Origin: UBA2336 sp965227265
GTDB taxonomy: Bacteria > Bacteroidota > Bacteroidia > Cytophagales > Cyclobacteriaceae
Assembly (NCBI GenBank): GCA_965227265.1
Contig: OZ245738.1
Span: forward strand, 3,410,001-3,474,000
Length of the DNA stretch: 64,000 bases
Reading direction: 5' to 3'
Shown: one piece after another, positions 16,974 to 24,543 of the stretch
Numbering within the stretch: the stretch's first letter is position 1
Layout: the number at the start of each line of letters is the position of its first letter
The notes under the pieces: generated by a model
Seen by the model: the letters and a program-made list of their open reading frames with translations, nothing else
What the model was told of the DNA's origin: nothing
The model's database searches: none
Program-made: the position numbers and the translations under genes

Positions 16974-17046
16974 GGTGACGTAGCTCAGTTGGTAGAGCAA
17001 AGGACTGAAAATCCTTGTGTCGGGGGTTCAATTCCCTCCGTCACCA
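16974..17046 (+). tRNA. tRNA-Phe (anticodon GAA)
   Basis: 73-nt cloverleaf. Acceptor stem GGTGACG pairs with CGTCACC and is followed by discriminator A; the CCA end is not encoded. D-arm AGCTCAGTTGGTAGAGC, anticodon arm AAGGA-CTGAAAA-TCCTT with anticodon GAA, and T-arm GGGGGTTCAATTCCCTC-like are all seen. The promoter and terminator fit a single-gene transcript. Confidence 0.97.
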
Positions 17047-17050
17047 CTTC

Positions 17051-17077
17051 AAAACCTTCCCTTCGGAGGGTTTTTTT
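17051..17077 (+). terminator. Terminator of tRNA-Phe
   Basis: Stem AAACCTTCC / GGAGGGTTT (17052-17060, 17065-17073, one G-T pair) with tetraloop CTTC and a run of seven T. Confidence 0.85.
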
Positions 17078-17186
17078 GTTTTCAGACCATGCCCAATCGT
17101 GAGTACAAAGCCATTCCCTACAAAAAAATGAAAAATAGCTGAAAGAATGATTCTTTATTGGGTTGCCGATAAAAACATGGTGTAAA

Positions 17187-17215
17187 CAAAAAGAGACGCA
17201 AAATTTTGCGTCTCT
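17187..17215 (-). terminator. Palindromic terminator after the pseudouridine synthase gene
   Basis: A perfect 24-bp palindrome made of AGAGACGCAAAA (17192-17203) and its complement TTTTGCGTCTCT (17204-17215). On the minus strand it is followed by TTTTTG, so it can act as a terminator. The AGAGACG...CGTCTCT form also resembles dispersed intergenic palindromes found in many genomes, so it may be a repeat copy serving as terminator. Confidence 0.65.
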
Positions 17216-17237
17216 ACATGAATGTGGTAATAATCTA

Positions 17238-18806
17238 TTATTTATAATGCTTTAACCGCACAACCTCCTCGCGGGTGAGGTGGCGCCAATGGCCGCGACT
17301 CAGGTCTTTCTTATCCAAGCCTGCATAAACCGAACGATCAAGCTTAACTACTTCGTAGCCTAACGATTCAAATATTCTCCGGATAACCCGGTTCCAACCG
17401 ATGTGAAGCTCAATGCCAATTGTTTTTGCATCTTCCGTAACAAGTGCGAGGTCGTCTACAATTGCCTTGCCTTCTTCCAGGTGAACTCCTTTTTTAATTT
17501 TCTCGAAATCGGCTTTCGTTAATGGCTTGTCAAGATCAACTTTATAGATTTTCTTAACATTATAGGATGGATGTGAAAGCTTATCGGTAAGCTCACCATC
17601 GTTAGTCAATAATAATAATCCTGTTGTGTTTCTATCAAGTCGTCCAACCGGGTAAACTCTTTCTTTTACAGATTCCGCAAGGATCTGCATTACAGTGTTT
17701 CTATCCTGTGGATCTTTCGTTGTAGTCAGAAATCCTTTCGGCTTGTTCATTAAAATGTAAACTGGCTTTTCGGCACGAAGCGTTTTGCCTTCGTATTTGA
17801 TCACATCTTTGCGATCAACCTTGTGGCCCATCTCCGTAACAACTGTTCCGTTTACACTAACCAAGCCCATTTTAATGAGCTCATCCGCTTCGCGTCTTGA
17901 ACAAATTCCGCTGTTCGAGATGTAACGGTTCAACCTAATTTTCTCACCGGTTCCAAAATCTTCTTTTCCTTTCTCAATTGCTTTACCGTATTCCGGTGCG
18001 GGTGCCGCAGTTCGCGTAAAAGATTTACCTCCGCGACTTAGCTTAGAGAAGAAAGCTTTTTTCTCACCACGATCATCTTTATCCGAAAATTTGGAGCGCA
18101 ATGATTCATCGCGTGATGGGCGCTCTGTCTCTTCTTTGTCAGAAAATCTTGACGGACGTTTTGTTTCGTCTTTATCGAAAGATCTTGGTGTACGTTTTGT
18201 ATCGTCACGATCATCGCGTGAACGGCTGAATGGTTTCTCTTCGCGTGAAGATCCGCTTTCCGAACGTCTTTTGAAATTTCCTCCGCGGGATGGTCTTTCG
18301 CTTGAGTCATCTTTTGAACGACCGTAGGGCTTATCTCCCCGTGAAGGTCTTTCGGTTGAATCATCTTTAGAACCACTATAGGATTTGCTTTCACGTGGAG
18401 GCTTTTCCGAATCGTCTTTGCGATCAAATGATCTGCGCGGCTTAAAATCTTTAGAATCGCCTTTATCAGAAAATCTTGACGGGCGCTTTGTATCATCTCC
18501 TTTATCGCGTGAGAATGGCTTTTCACTTCTGGATGAAAATCCTGCACCTGCAGAACGCTTTCTGAAGTTGCCTGCAGGCTTATCCGATGATTCGTCTTTG
18601 GAACGGCCATACGGTTTGCCTCCGCGCGTAGGCTTTGAAAAAGATTTTGAATCTCCGCGTGTAGATTTGAAAGGTTTCTTTGCATCACCGCGCGAAGAAG
18701 ATCGTTCGCTGCGGGATGAATCTGAACGTGAAGAGCTTGAGCGTGCTCCGCTGCGACCGGCAGGTTTCTTTCTGCTTCCTTCGCCTGAATTATCACGCCT
18801 GGGCAT
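17238..18806 (-). CDS. 16S/23S rRNA pseudouridine synthase (RsuA/RluB family) with long disordered N-terminal arm
   Basis: 522-residue enzyme that isomerises uridine in rRNA. The C-terminal 235 residues are canonical: S4 RNA-binding domain from about residue 290 (LNRYISNSGICSRREAD) and catalytic domain with the essential Asp391 in GRLDRNTTGLLL. Residues 1 to about 270 are low-complexity Ser/Arg/Lys/Asp/Gly with degenerate repeats such as RPSRGDKPYGRSKDDSS, probably a disordered RNA-binding arm. Related Bacteroidota enzymes often carry such arms; this one is long. The start overlaps scpB by 14 bp. Paralogue identity (RluB, RluE or RluF) is not resolved. Confidence 0.88.
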   Translation of the reverse strand: MPRRDNSGEGSRKKPAGRSGARSSSSRSDSSRSERSSSRGDAKKPFKSTRGDSKSFSKPTRGGKPYGRSKDESSDKPAGNFRKRSAGAGFSSRSEKPFSRDKGDDTKRPSRFSDKGDSKDFKPRRSFDRKDDSEKPPRESKSYSGSKDDSTERPSRGDKPYGRSKDDSSERPSRGGNFKRRSESGSSREEKPFSRSRDDRDDTKRTPRSFDKDETKRPSRFSDKEETERPSRDESLRSKFSDKDDRGEKKAFFSKLSRGGKSFTRTAAPAPEYGKAIEKGKEDFGTGEKIRLNRYISNSGICSRREADELIKMGLVSVNGTVVTEMGHKVDRKDVIKYEGKTLRAEKPVYILMNKPKGFLTTTKDPQDRNTVMQILAESVKERVYPVGRLDRNTTGLLLLTNDGELTDKLSHPSYNVKKIYKVDLDKPLTKADFEKIKKGVHLEEGKAIVDDLALVTEDAKTIGIELHIGWNRVIRRIFESLGYEVVKLDRSVYAGLDKKDLSRGHWRHLTREEVVRLKHYK

Positions 18807-19377
18807 CTGGTTCTTTTAAGTCTGTGCTTTCTCCAATGATGTTAATCTCTCCGGCAAAATCTTTCGGTACCGGAAGCTCTCCGATATCGTTGATGCCGAA
18901 GTACTCCATGAATTTCGGTGTTGTTCCGTATAACATCGGGCGGCCGATGGTTTCGGCTTTACCGGTTATTTCAATCAATTGTTTGTCAAGTAATTTCTGA
19001 ACTGCATAATCGCAATTCACTCCACGAATATTTTCAATTTCTGTTTTTGAAATCGGCTGACGGTAGGCAATGATGGAAAGTGTTTCCATTGCTGACGTTG
19101 ACAATCTTTTTTTTGATTGCTGCTTCAGCATGATACCAATGCTTGCCTGGTAAGCCGGCTTCGTTAAAAACTGGTAGCCACCATTCGAGCGATTCAATTG
19201 AAATGAAAATTCATCCTGACGGAATTTTTCATCTATGCGTGTAATGGCATCGGTAATGTCTTCTTCCGGAACATCAGCATTAAACATTTCCGAAAGACAT
19301 GATTTGATTTCACCAACGCGGATAGGAGTTGGTGAACAAAAAATTAATGCTTCAATATGATTGAGTAAAAAATCCAT
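18793..19377 (-). CDS. scpB: SMC-ScpA-ScpB complex subunit ScpB
   Basis: 194-residue protein with tandem winged-helix folds, part of the SMC condensin that compacts chromosomes and helps segregate origins. The conserved segment TLSIIAYRQPISKTEIENIR followed by GVNCDYAVQKLLDKQLI is the ScpB signature region. scpA and smc are not adjacent here, unlike in many Firmicutes. It overlaps the pseudouridine synthase gene downstream, an scpB-rlu order that is common in bacteria, and begins 16 bp after the DksA-like gene. Confidence 0.93.
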   Translation of the reverse strand: MDFLLNHIEALIFCSPTPIRVGEIKSCLSEMFNADVPEEDITDAITRIDEKFRQDEFSFQLNRSNGGYQFLTKPAYQASIGIMLKQQSKKRLSTSAMETLSIIAYRQPISKTEIENIRGVNCDYAVQKLLDKQLIEITGKAETIGRPMLYGTTPKFMEYFGINDIGELPVPKDFAGEINIIGESTDLKEPDAQA

Positions 19378-19393
19378 CTCTTATCGCCTCCGC

Positions 19394-20050
19394 TTAATCT
19401 TTCTTCATCATTTTAGCCTCGATTGATTGTGTTGTGTGCGGAACAGCAATCAAACGTTCTTTCGAAATCAATTTTCCGGTTACCGAGCAAATGCCATACG
19501 TACCATTCTTGATACGCACAAGTGCGTTCTCAAGATTCGCAATAAATTTCTGCTGACGTGCGGCAAGCTGGCTCAGGTTTTCTTTCTCGGCAGTTTCGGC
19601 TCCGTCTTCCAGAACCTTTGTATTTCCACCAGAGGTTGAATCTGTTCCGGTATCGTTATCGCGGCTAAGCGTGTCTTTCAAAATTTTGTATTCGCCTTTT
19701 GCTTTGTCGAGCTTCTCGTTGATCAATACTTCAAACTCTTTCAGTTCCCCATCGGAGTAACGCGTTCTGTCATCTTTTGCAGAAGCCGATTTTGCAGGCT
19801 TATGTGCAATCGGGCGCTGCGTTAAGATTGGGAAATTAACGAGTTGCGGAGGTGCTGGTTTTGTAACTACGGGCGTTGCTTTAACGGGCGCTGGTTTCTT
19901 TGCGGCTGGTTCTTTCTTCACAATTATCTTTTTAGGTGCCACCTTTTTAGCGGGCGCTGTTTTTTTAGGAGCTGCTTTTTTAGCTGCTTTTACGGGTTTT
20001 GCCTTAGCGGTCTTCTTGGCTGCTTTGGCAGGTTTCTTTGTCTTCGCCAT
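19394..20050 (-). CDS. DksA/TraR-like protein with Lys/Ala-rich tail at the N-terminus
   Basis: 218-residue protein. The first 85 residues are Lys/Ala/Pro-rich in histone-H1 style (AKKTAKAKPVKAAKKAAPKK), likely binding nucleic acid. Residues from about 95 form the coiled coil typical of DksA/TraR, and the C-terminal zinc-finger region is degenerate: YGICSVTGKLISKERL keeps one Cys of the usual four. The C-terminus ends PHTTQSIEAKMMKKD. The family modulates RNA polymerase with ppGpp; with the zinc site mostly lost, the fold may be metal-free. It heads the scpB-rlu gene run. Confidence 0.82.
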   Translation of the reverse strand: MAKTKKPAKAAKKTAKAKPVKAAKKAAPKKTAPAKKVAPKKIIVKKEPAAKKPAPVKATPVVTKPAPPQLVNFPILTQRPIAHKPAKSASAKDDRTRYSDGELKEFEVLINEKLDKAKGEYKILKDTLSRDNDTGTDSTSGGNTKVLEDGAETAEKENLSQLAARQQKFIANLENALVRIKNGTYGICSVTGKLISKERLIAVPHTTQSIEAKMMKKD

Positions 20051-20068
20051 GTCTTAAAAAAAGTTGCG

Positions 20069-20076
20069 CAAAATTA
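20069..20076 (-). promoter_or_regulatory. Candidate -7 element for the DksA-like gene
   Basis: TAATTTTG on the minus strand fits TAnnTTTG and lies about 20 bp upstream of the ATG at 20050. T-rich sequence (TTTTTTTG) lies further upstream, but a -33 box at ideal distance is not certain. Confidence 0.4.
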
Positions 20077-20226
20077 AACCCTTGAGGCAAACAAAAAAAG
20101 TTATCCAGTTAATTCAACGTTAGCTAAAGGCCTGAAATTCACCTGCATTGCCCATTTGCATAATTCGGGCAGCAAAAATGAAAACCTTTGCTGAGATTAG
20201 GGTCTTTAAGCCCCAACCTGTCGATC

Positions 20227-22452
20227 ATGAGGATTTTTCTGGTATTGATATTTATAATGCTGATTTCAGCCTGTTCTACTAAAAATAAAGAACAAAAACG
20301 CTGGGAAGAACATCGAGCCAACGTTACCATCATGCGGGACGATTTTGGTGTTCCGCACATTTATGGAAAGACCGATGCTGACGCAGTTTTTGGATTGCTT
20401 TATGCCCAGTGCGAAGACGACTTTAATCGCGTTGAACGGAATTATTTATGGGCGACCGGAAGACTGGCTGAAGTAGAAGGGAAGGATGAGCTTTATAGTG
20501 ACCTGCGCGCTAATCTTTTCATGACTCGGGCTGAAGCTGAATACTATTATAAGACTAGTCCCGACTGGTTGAAGAAGCTTTGCGATGCCTTTGCGGATGG
20601 AATAAATTATTACTTGGCCACGCATCCAGAAGTTAAGCCCAAACTACTCACACACTTTGAGCCGTGGATGCCGATGTACTTTTTTGAAGGATCTATCGGT
20701 GGAGATATTGAATCCATTTCAACAGAAGGAATTCAAAAAGTTTATGATTCGATAAGCAGTATTTCAAACATTCAATATAAAGTGGAGCATCATGCCGGAC
20801 TCGTTCCAACATCCCCATACGAAGATCTGAAAGTGGGGGTCCAGGCACAGGGTCGGGAACCACAAGAACCACAAGGCTCAAACGGATTCGCAATTTCAGG
20901 CAAGCTTACGGAATCCGGAAAGGCAATGTTGTTGATCAATCCACATACATCTTTCTTTTTCAGAGGTGAAGTTCACGTTGTAAGTGAAGAAGGCTTGAAT
21001 GTTTATGGCGCAGTAACGTGGGGACAGTTTTTTGTTTATCAAGGATTCAACGAACACAATGGTTGGATGCATACTTCATCGTATACCGATGTGATGGATG
21101 AGTTTATAGAAACCGTTATTGATAAAGACGGATCAAAATTTTATAAGTACGGAGATGCGCTTCGTCCGGTAATTCAAAAACAGATAACCCTCAGCTATGC
21201 TGAAGATGATTCAGTAAAAGAAAAAACGTTTACGCTTTATAGAACTCATCACGGCCCCGTTACACATTTAACAAATGGTAAGCTGACAACAACCGGCATG
21301 AACTGGAATCCTGCGAAAGCATTAGAGCAATCTTTTCTTCGAACAAAAACAACATCACATAAAGAGTTCTTAACAGTAATGGATTTGAGGACAAATTCTT
21401 CTAACAACACAGTCTATGCTGATGCTGAAGGAAACATTGCTTTATATCAGGGAAATTTTATTCCGAAGCGTGATGTGCAGTTTGATTACTCAAAGCCTGT
21501 TGATGGAAGCAATGTCGCTGCTGATTGGAAGGGATTGCATGATGTAAAAGATGAAATCCATGTAGAGAATCCGCCTAACGGCTGGATTCAGAATTGTAAC
21601 TCGACTCCATTTACTTCAGCGTTGGAGTTTAGCCCGAAGAAAGAAGACTATCCTTACTACATGGCCACCGAACCTGAAAACTTCAGAGGTGTTCATGCAA
21701 TAAAAGTTTTAACTGGCCGAAGCGGTTATACATTAGATAAGCTTATCGCAACAGCGTATGATCCTTATTTACCTGCTTTTGAAAAATTAATCCCGGGACT
21801 TGTTGACGCGTTTGATAAAAAGGGTCAAAAGTATGCAACCCTAAAACCCGCGATTGATACGTTGCGCAACTGGAATAAAAAGGTATCAAAAGAATCGGTG
21901 GGAATGTCTTTATCCCATTTTTACATCTCAACCTATATGCAGAAAGGTGAACGCGATCCGGAGCTAGAGTTAATTGATGTTGTTAATTATTTCGGAACCG
22001 ATAGTCCATTGGAAGAACGACTTGAAATTTTTTCATTAGCCGTTCAAAAACTCAATGAAGATTTTGGTACCTGGAATACACCGTGGGGAGAAATTAATCG
22101 GCTTCAACGTTTAACAGGTGATATCAACCAGCCATTCAATGATAGTAAACCAAGCGTTGCCGTTGGTATGGCTTCCGGTAATTGGGGAGCGCTGGCTTCG
22201 TTTGGTGCACGCGGTATTCCAACAACAAAACGGATTTATGGAACCTATGGAAACAGCTTTGTTGCTGTTGTAGAGTTTGGCAATAAAGTAAAAGCTAAAA
22301 GCATTTTAGCGGGTGGGCAAAACAGTGATCCGGCTTCACCGCATTTCTTTGATCAAGGACAACGCTACGCGGATGTTCAGTTTAAGGATGTTGCTTATTA
22401 TAAAGAGGATGTTGAGGCAATAGCGAAAAGAACCTATCATCCGGGAGAATAA
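20227..22452 (+). CDS. Penicillin acylase-family (Ntn hydrolase) lipoprotein
   Basis: 742-residue secreted amidohydrolase. The ATG at 20227 gives a proper lipoprotein signal with lipobox LISAC; an earlier TTG at 20188 is less likely. After an alpha-domain (VPHIYGKTDADAVFGLLYAQ) comes the self-processing site at GSNGFAIS, where the Ser after Gly would become the N-terminal nucleophile of the beta chain. NPHTSFFF follows. Known family activities include cleavage of beta-lactam side chains and acyl-homoserine lactones; the substrate here is unknown. Monocistronic, with gaps on both sides. Confidence 0.9.
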   Translation: MRIFLVLIFIMLISACSTKNKEQKRWEEHRANVTIMRDDFGVPHIYGKTDADAVFGLLYAQCEDDFNRVERNYLWATGRLAEVEGKDELYSDLRANLFMTRAEAEYYYKTSPDWLKKLCDAFADGINYYLATHPEVKPKLLTHFEPWMPMYFFEGSIGGDIESISTEGIQKVYDSISSISNIQYKVEHHAGLVPTSPYEDLKVGVQAQGREPQEPQGSNGFAISGKLTESGKAMLLINPHTSFFFRGEVHVVSEEGLNVYGAVTWGQFFVYQGFNEHNGWMHTSSYTDVMDEFIETVIDKDGSKFYKYGDALRPVIQKQITLSYAEDDSVKEKTFTLYRTHHGPVTHLTNGKLTTTGMNWNPAKALEQSFLRTKTTSHKEFLTVMDLRTNSSNNTVYADAEGNIALYQGNFIPKRDVQFDYSKPVDGSNVAADWKGLHDVKDEIHVENPPNGWIQNCNSTPFTSALEFSPKKEDYPYYMATEPENFRGVHAIKVLTGRSGYTLDKLIATAYDPYLPAFEKLIPGLVDAFDKKGQKYATLKPAIDTLRNWNKKVSKESVGMSLSHFYISTYMQKGERDPELELIDVVNYFGTDSPLEERLEIFSLAVQKLNEDFGTWNTPWGEINRLQRLTGDINQPFNDSKPSVAVGMASGNWGALASFGARGIPTTKRIYGTYGNSFVAVVEFGNKVKAKSILAGGQNSDPASPHFFDQGQRYADVQFKDVAYYKEDVEAIAKRTYHPGE

Positions 22453-22548
22453 CGGGTAATATTTTAGATGCGTTTCACATTAAATTAACATTCCTTTACT
22501 TTCTTTGTGCGCGGTTTCCCCGGCCGCGATTCTAACAAATAACTTTCA

Positions 22549-23802
22549 ATGGAAAAGACTGCTCCTAAAGAAAGGGTATTTAGCCCTTATCAAGTATTTA
22601 TTATTGCTGTACTAACATTCTTACAGTTCACCATTATTCTTGATTTTATGGTGCTGTCACCCTTGGGTGAGCAGTTGATGAAAGAGCTTGATATTGATAC
22701 AGCACAGTTTGGGCTGGTTGTATCTGCCTACGCATTAAGTGCTGGAGCATCTGGCTTATTAGCTGCTGGCTTTGCGGATAGGTTTGATCGCAAAAAGCTT
22801 TTACTGTTTTTTTATGTTGGATTTGTTATCGGCACGTTTCTATGTGGGATCGCACCCGATTATCATTTCTTATTGATAGCACGCATCGTTACCGGGATTT
22901 TTGGTGGTGTAATTGGCTCGATAAGCTTTGCGATTATCACGGATCTTTTCCCGATGCAAACACGCGGCCGCGTGATGGGGTTTGTGCAGATGGCTTTTGC
23001 AGCCAGTCAAATCTTAGGTATTCCTATTGGTCTTTACTTGGCAAATAAACTCGGCTGGCATTCACCTTTTTTATTGATCGTTGGTGTGAGTATTTTAGCC
23101 GGCTTGTTTATTGTAATTTATATGAAGCCTGTTACTGCACACCTTCATTTACAAACTGTAAAAAATCCGTTGGAGCATTTATTCAGAACAGTTTCCAAGC
23201 CAAGATACTTGCAGGCGTTTGCTGCAACCGCATTACTCGCAACCGGAGGGTTTATGTTAATGCCTTTTGGAACTGCCTTCAGTGTAAACAACCTCGGCAT
23301 GACGCGTGAAGATTTACCCATTATCTTTTTGATCACTGGTTTATTCTCCATTGTTACCGGACCACTCATTGGTAAATTCAGTGACAAGATTGGCAAGTAC
23401 ACCATCTTCCTGATCGGTTCTATCTGGAGTATTATTATGGTGTTGATTTATACCCATCAATCTGCCATTCCTTTGTGGGTTGTGATCGTCTTTAACGTGT
23501 TGTTGTTTATGGGAATTTCTGCCCGGATTATTTCATCCTCGGCATTGTTAACGGCTGTGCCCGATCCGGCCGACCGTGGAGCATTTATGGGTGTTAACGC
23601 TTCATTGCAACAAATTTCCGGAGGAATTGCTGCGTTCATCGCTGGTTTAATCGTTTACCAGGAAACAAAAACTAGTCCGCTCGAAAATTATCCGATACTC
23701 GGATACGTGGTTGGCGTGACAACGGTCATTACAATCATTATGATGTACTTCCTCAACCGAATGATTACACGAACACAACCTAATCCGAACAAACCGGTTT
23801 AA
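22549..23802 (+). CDS. MFS transporter (DHA1-like)
   Basis: 417-residue inner-membrane transporter with twelve predicted helices. The conserved loop-2 motif A appears as GFADRFDRKKLL after helix 2, and helix 1 holds DFMVLSPLGEQL, characteristic of DHA1 drug or metabolite exporters. A Pro/Asn-rich tail ends the protein. No regulator is adjacent; the next gene begins 21 bp downstream on the same strand. Substrate cannot be inferred. Confidence 0.9.
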   Translation: MEKTAPKERVFSPYQVFIIAVLTFLQFTIILDFMVLSPLGEQLMKELDIDTAQFGLVVSAYALSAGASGLLAAGFADRFDRKKLLLFFYVGFVIGTFLCGIAPDYHFLLIARIVTGIFGGVIGSISFAIITDLFPMQTRGRVMGFVQMAFAASQILGIPIGLYLANKLGWHSPFLLIVGVSILAGLFIVIYMKPVTAHLHLQTVKNPLEHLFRTVSKPRYLQAFAATALLATGGFMLMPFGTAFSVNNLGMTREDLPIIFLITGLFSIVTGPLIGKFSDKIGKYTIFLIGSIWSIIMVLIYTHQSAIPLWVVIVFNVLLFMGISARIISSSALLTAVPDPADRGAFMGVNASLQQISGGIAAFIAGLIVYQETKTSPLENYPILGYVVGVTTVITIIMMYFLNRMITRTQPNPNKPV

Positions 23803-23823
23803 AGATTTTTTTTAATTTACATC

Positions 23824-24543
23824 GTGCAAAACGCGATTACTACATCTGTTTGTAAGACCTGCGGAACTTCCGTTGACAAAAACTATTGTGCGCAATGCGG
23901 GCAACCCGTTGCCGTTAAGCGGATAACATTCAAAGGTCTTTTGCACGATGTGTTCCACCTGATTACGCACGTTGATAAAGGAATTCTTTTTACACTGAAG
24001 AAGCTAATCACTTCACCCGGCACGATGCAACGCGATTACATTGATGGTGATCGCGCGAAACATCAAAAACCGTTTGCGATGTTCTTCATTTGTGCAACAG
24101 TTGCCGGGTTAGCTCGGTATTGGATAAACATCGCTTTAATGAATTACTTTCAGAGCGGTGATCTCGCGGAAGGAGCTTTCTTTAATAAGTACTTAGTTAT
24201 TCTTCACATTCTTCTGGTGCCGGTGTATGCGCTAATTACATATTTGGTTTTTTACAGCAAGCGGTTCAATTATGCCGAGATTGGTGTTTTACTTTTATAC
24301 ACATCTTCTTTTTTCTTTTTACTGACAACTACGCTTTGGTTAACCCGTTTCATCTGGCCTACTATAGATACAGCTTATGTTGAGCTACCAGTCCTTGTTA
24401 TCTATAATGCGATAACATTCAGAAATTTTTTTAAAGAAGAAAAGACTTGGGTGGTGATGGTGAAAAGTATGATCACGGTAACGTTAATTTTCCTGGCAGC
24501 CGGATTTAGTGAAGATCTGGTGATCGATCTTTTGCAGCATTAA
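23824..24543 (+). CDS. DUF3667-type zinc-ribbon membrane protein
   Basis: 239-residue protein beginning at a GTG codon. The N-terminus is a zinc ribbon with two Cys pairs (CKTCG and CAQCGQ), followed by the conserved segment SPGTMQRDYIDGDR and KHQKPF, which marks the DUF3667 family. About four or five transmembrane helices follow. The function of the family is unknown; it is widespread in Bacteroidota. Its stop codon abuts that of the convergent lamin-tail gene with no base between. Confidence 0.82.
   Translation: MQNAITTSVCKTCGTSVDKNYCAQCGQPVAVKRITFKGLLHDVFHLITHVDKGILFTLKKLITSPGTMQRDYIDGDRAKHQKPFAMFFICATVAGLARYWINIALMNYFQSGDLAEGAFFNKYLVILHILLVPVYALITYLVFYSKRFNYAEIGVLLLYTSSFFFLLTTTLWLTRFIWPTIDTAYVELPVLVIYNAITFRNFFKEEKTWVVMVKSMITVTLIFLAAGFSEDLVIDLLQH

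Noticed and set aside
18038..18819. Long frames opposite or out of phase with the low-complexity arm of the pseudouridine synthase
   Set aside because: Repetitive low-complexity DNA opens several frames; only one continues into a recognised catalytic domain.
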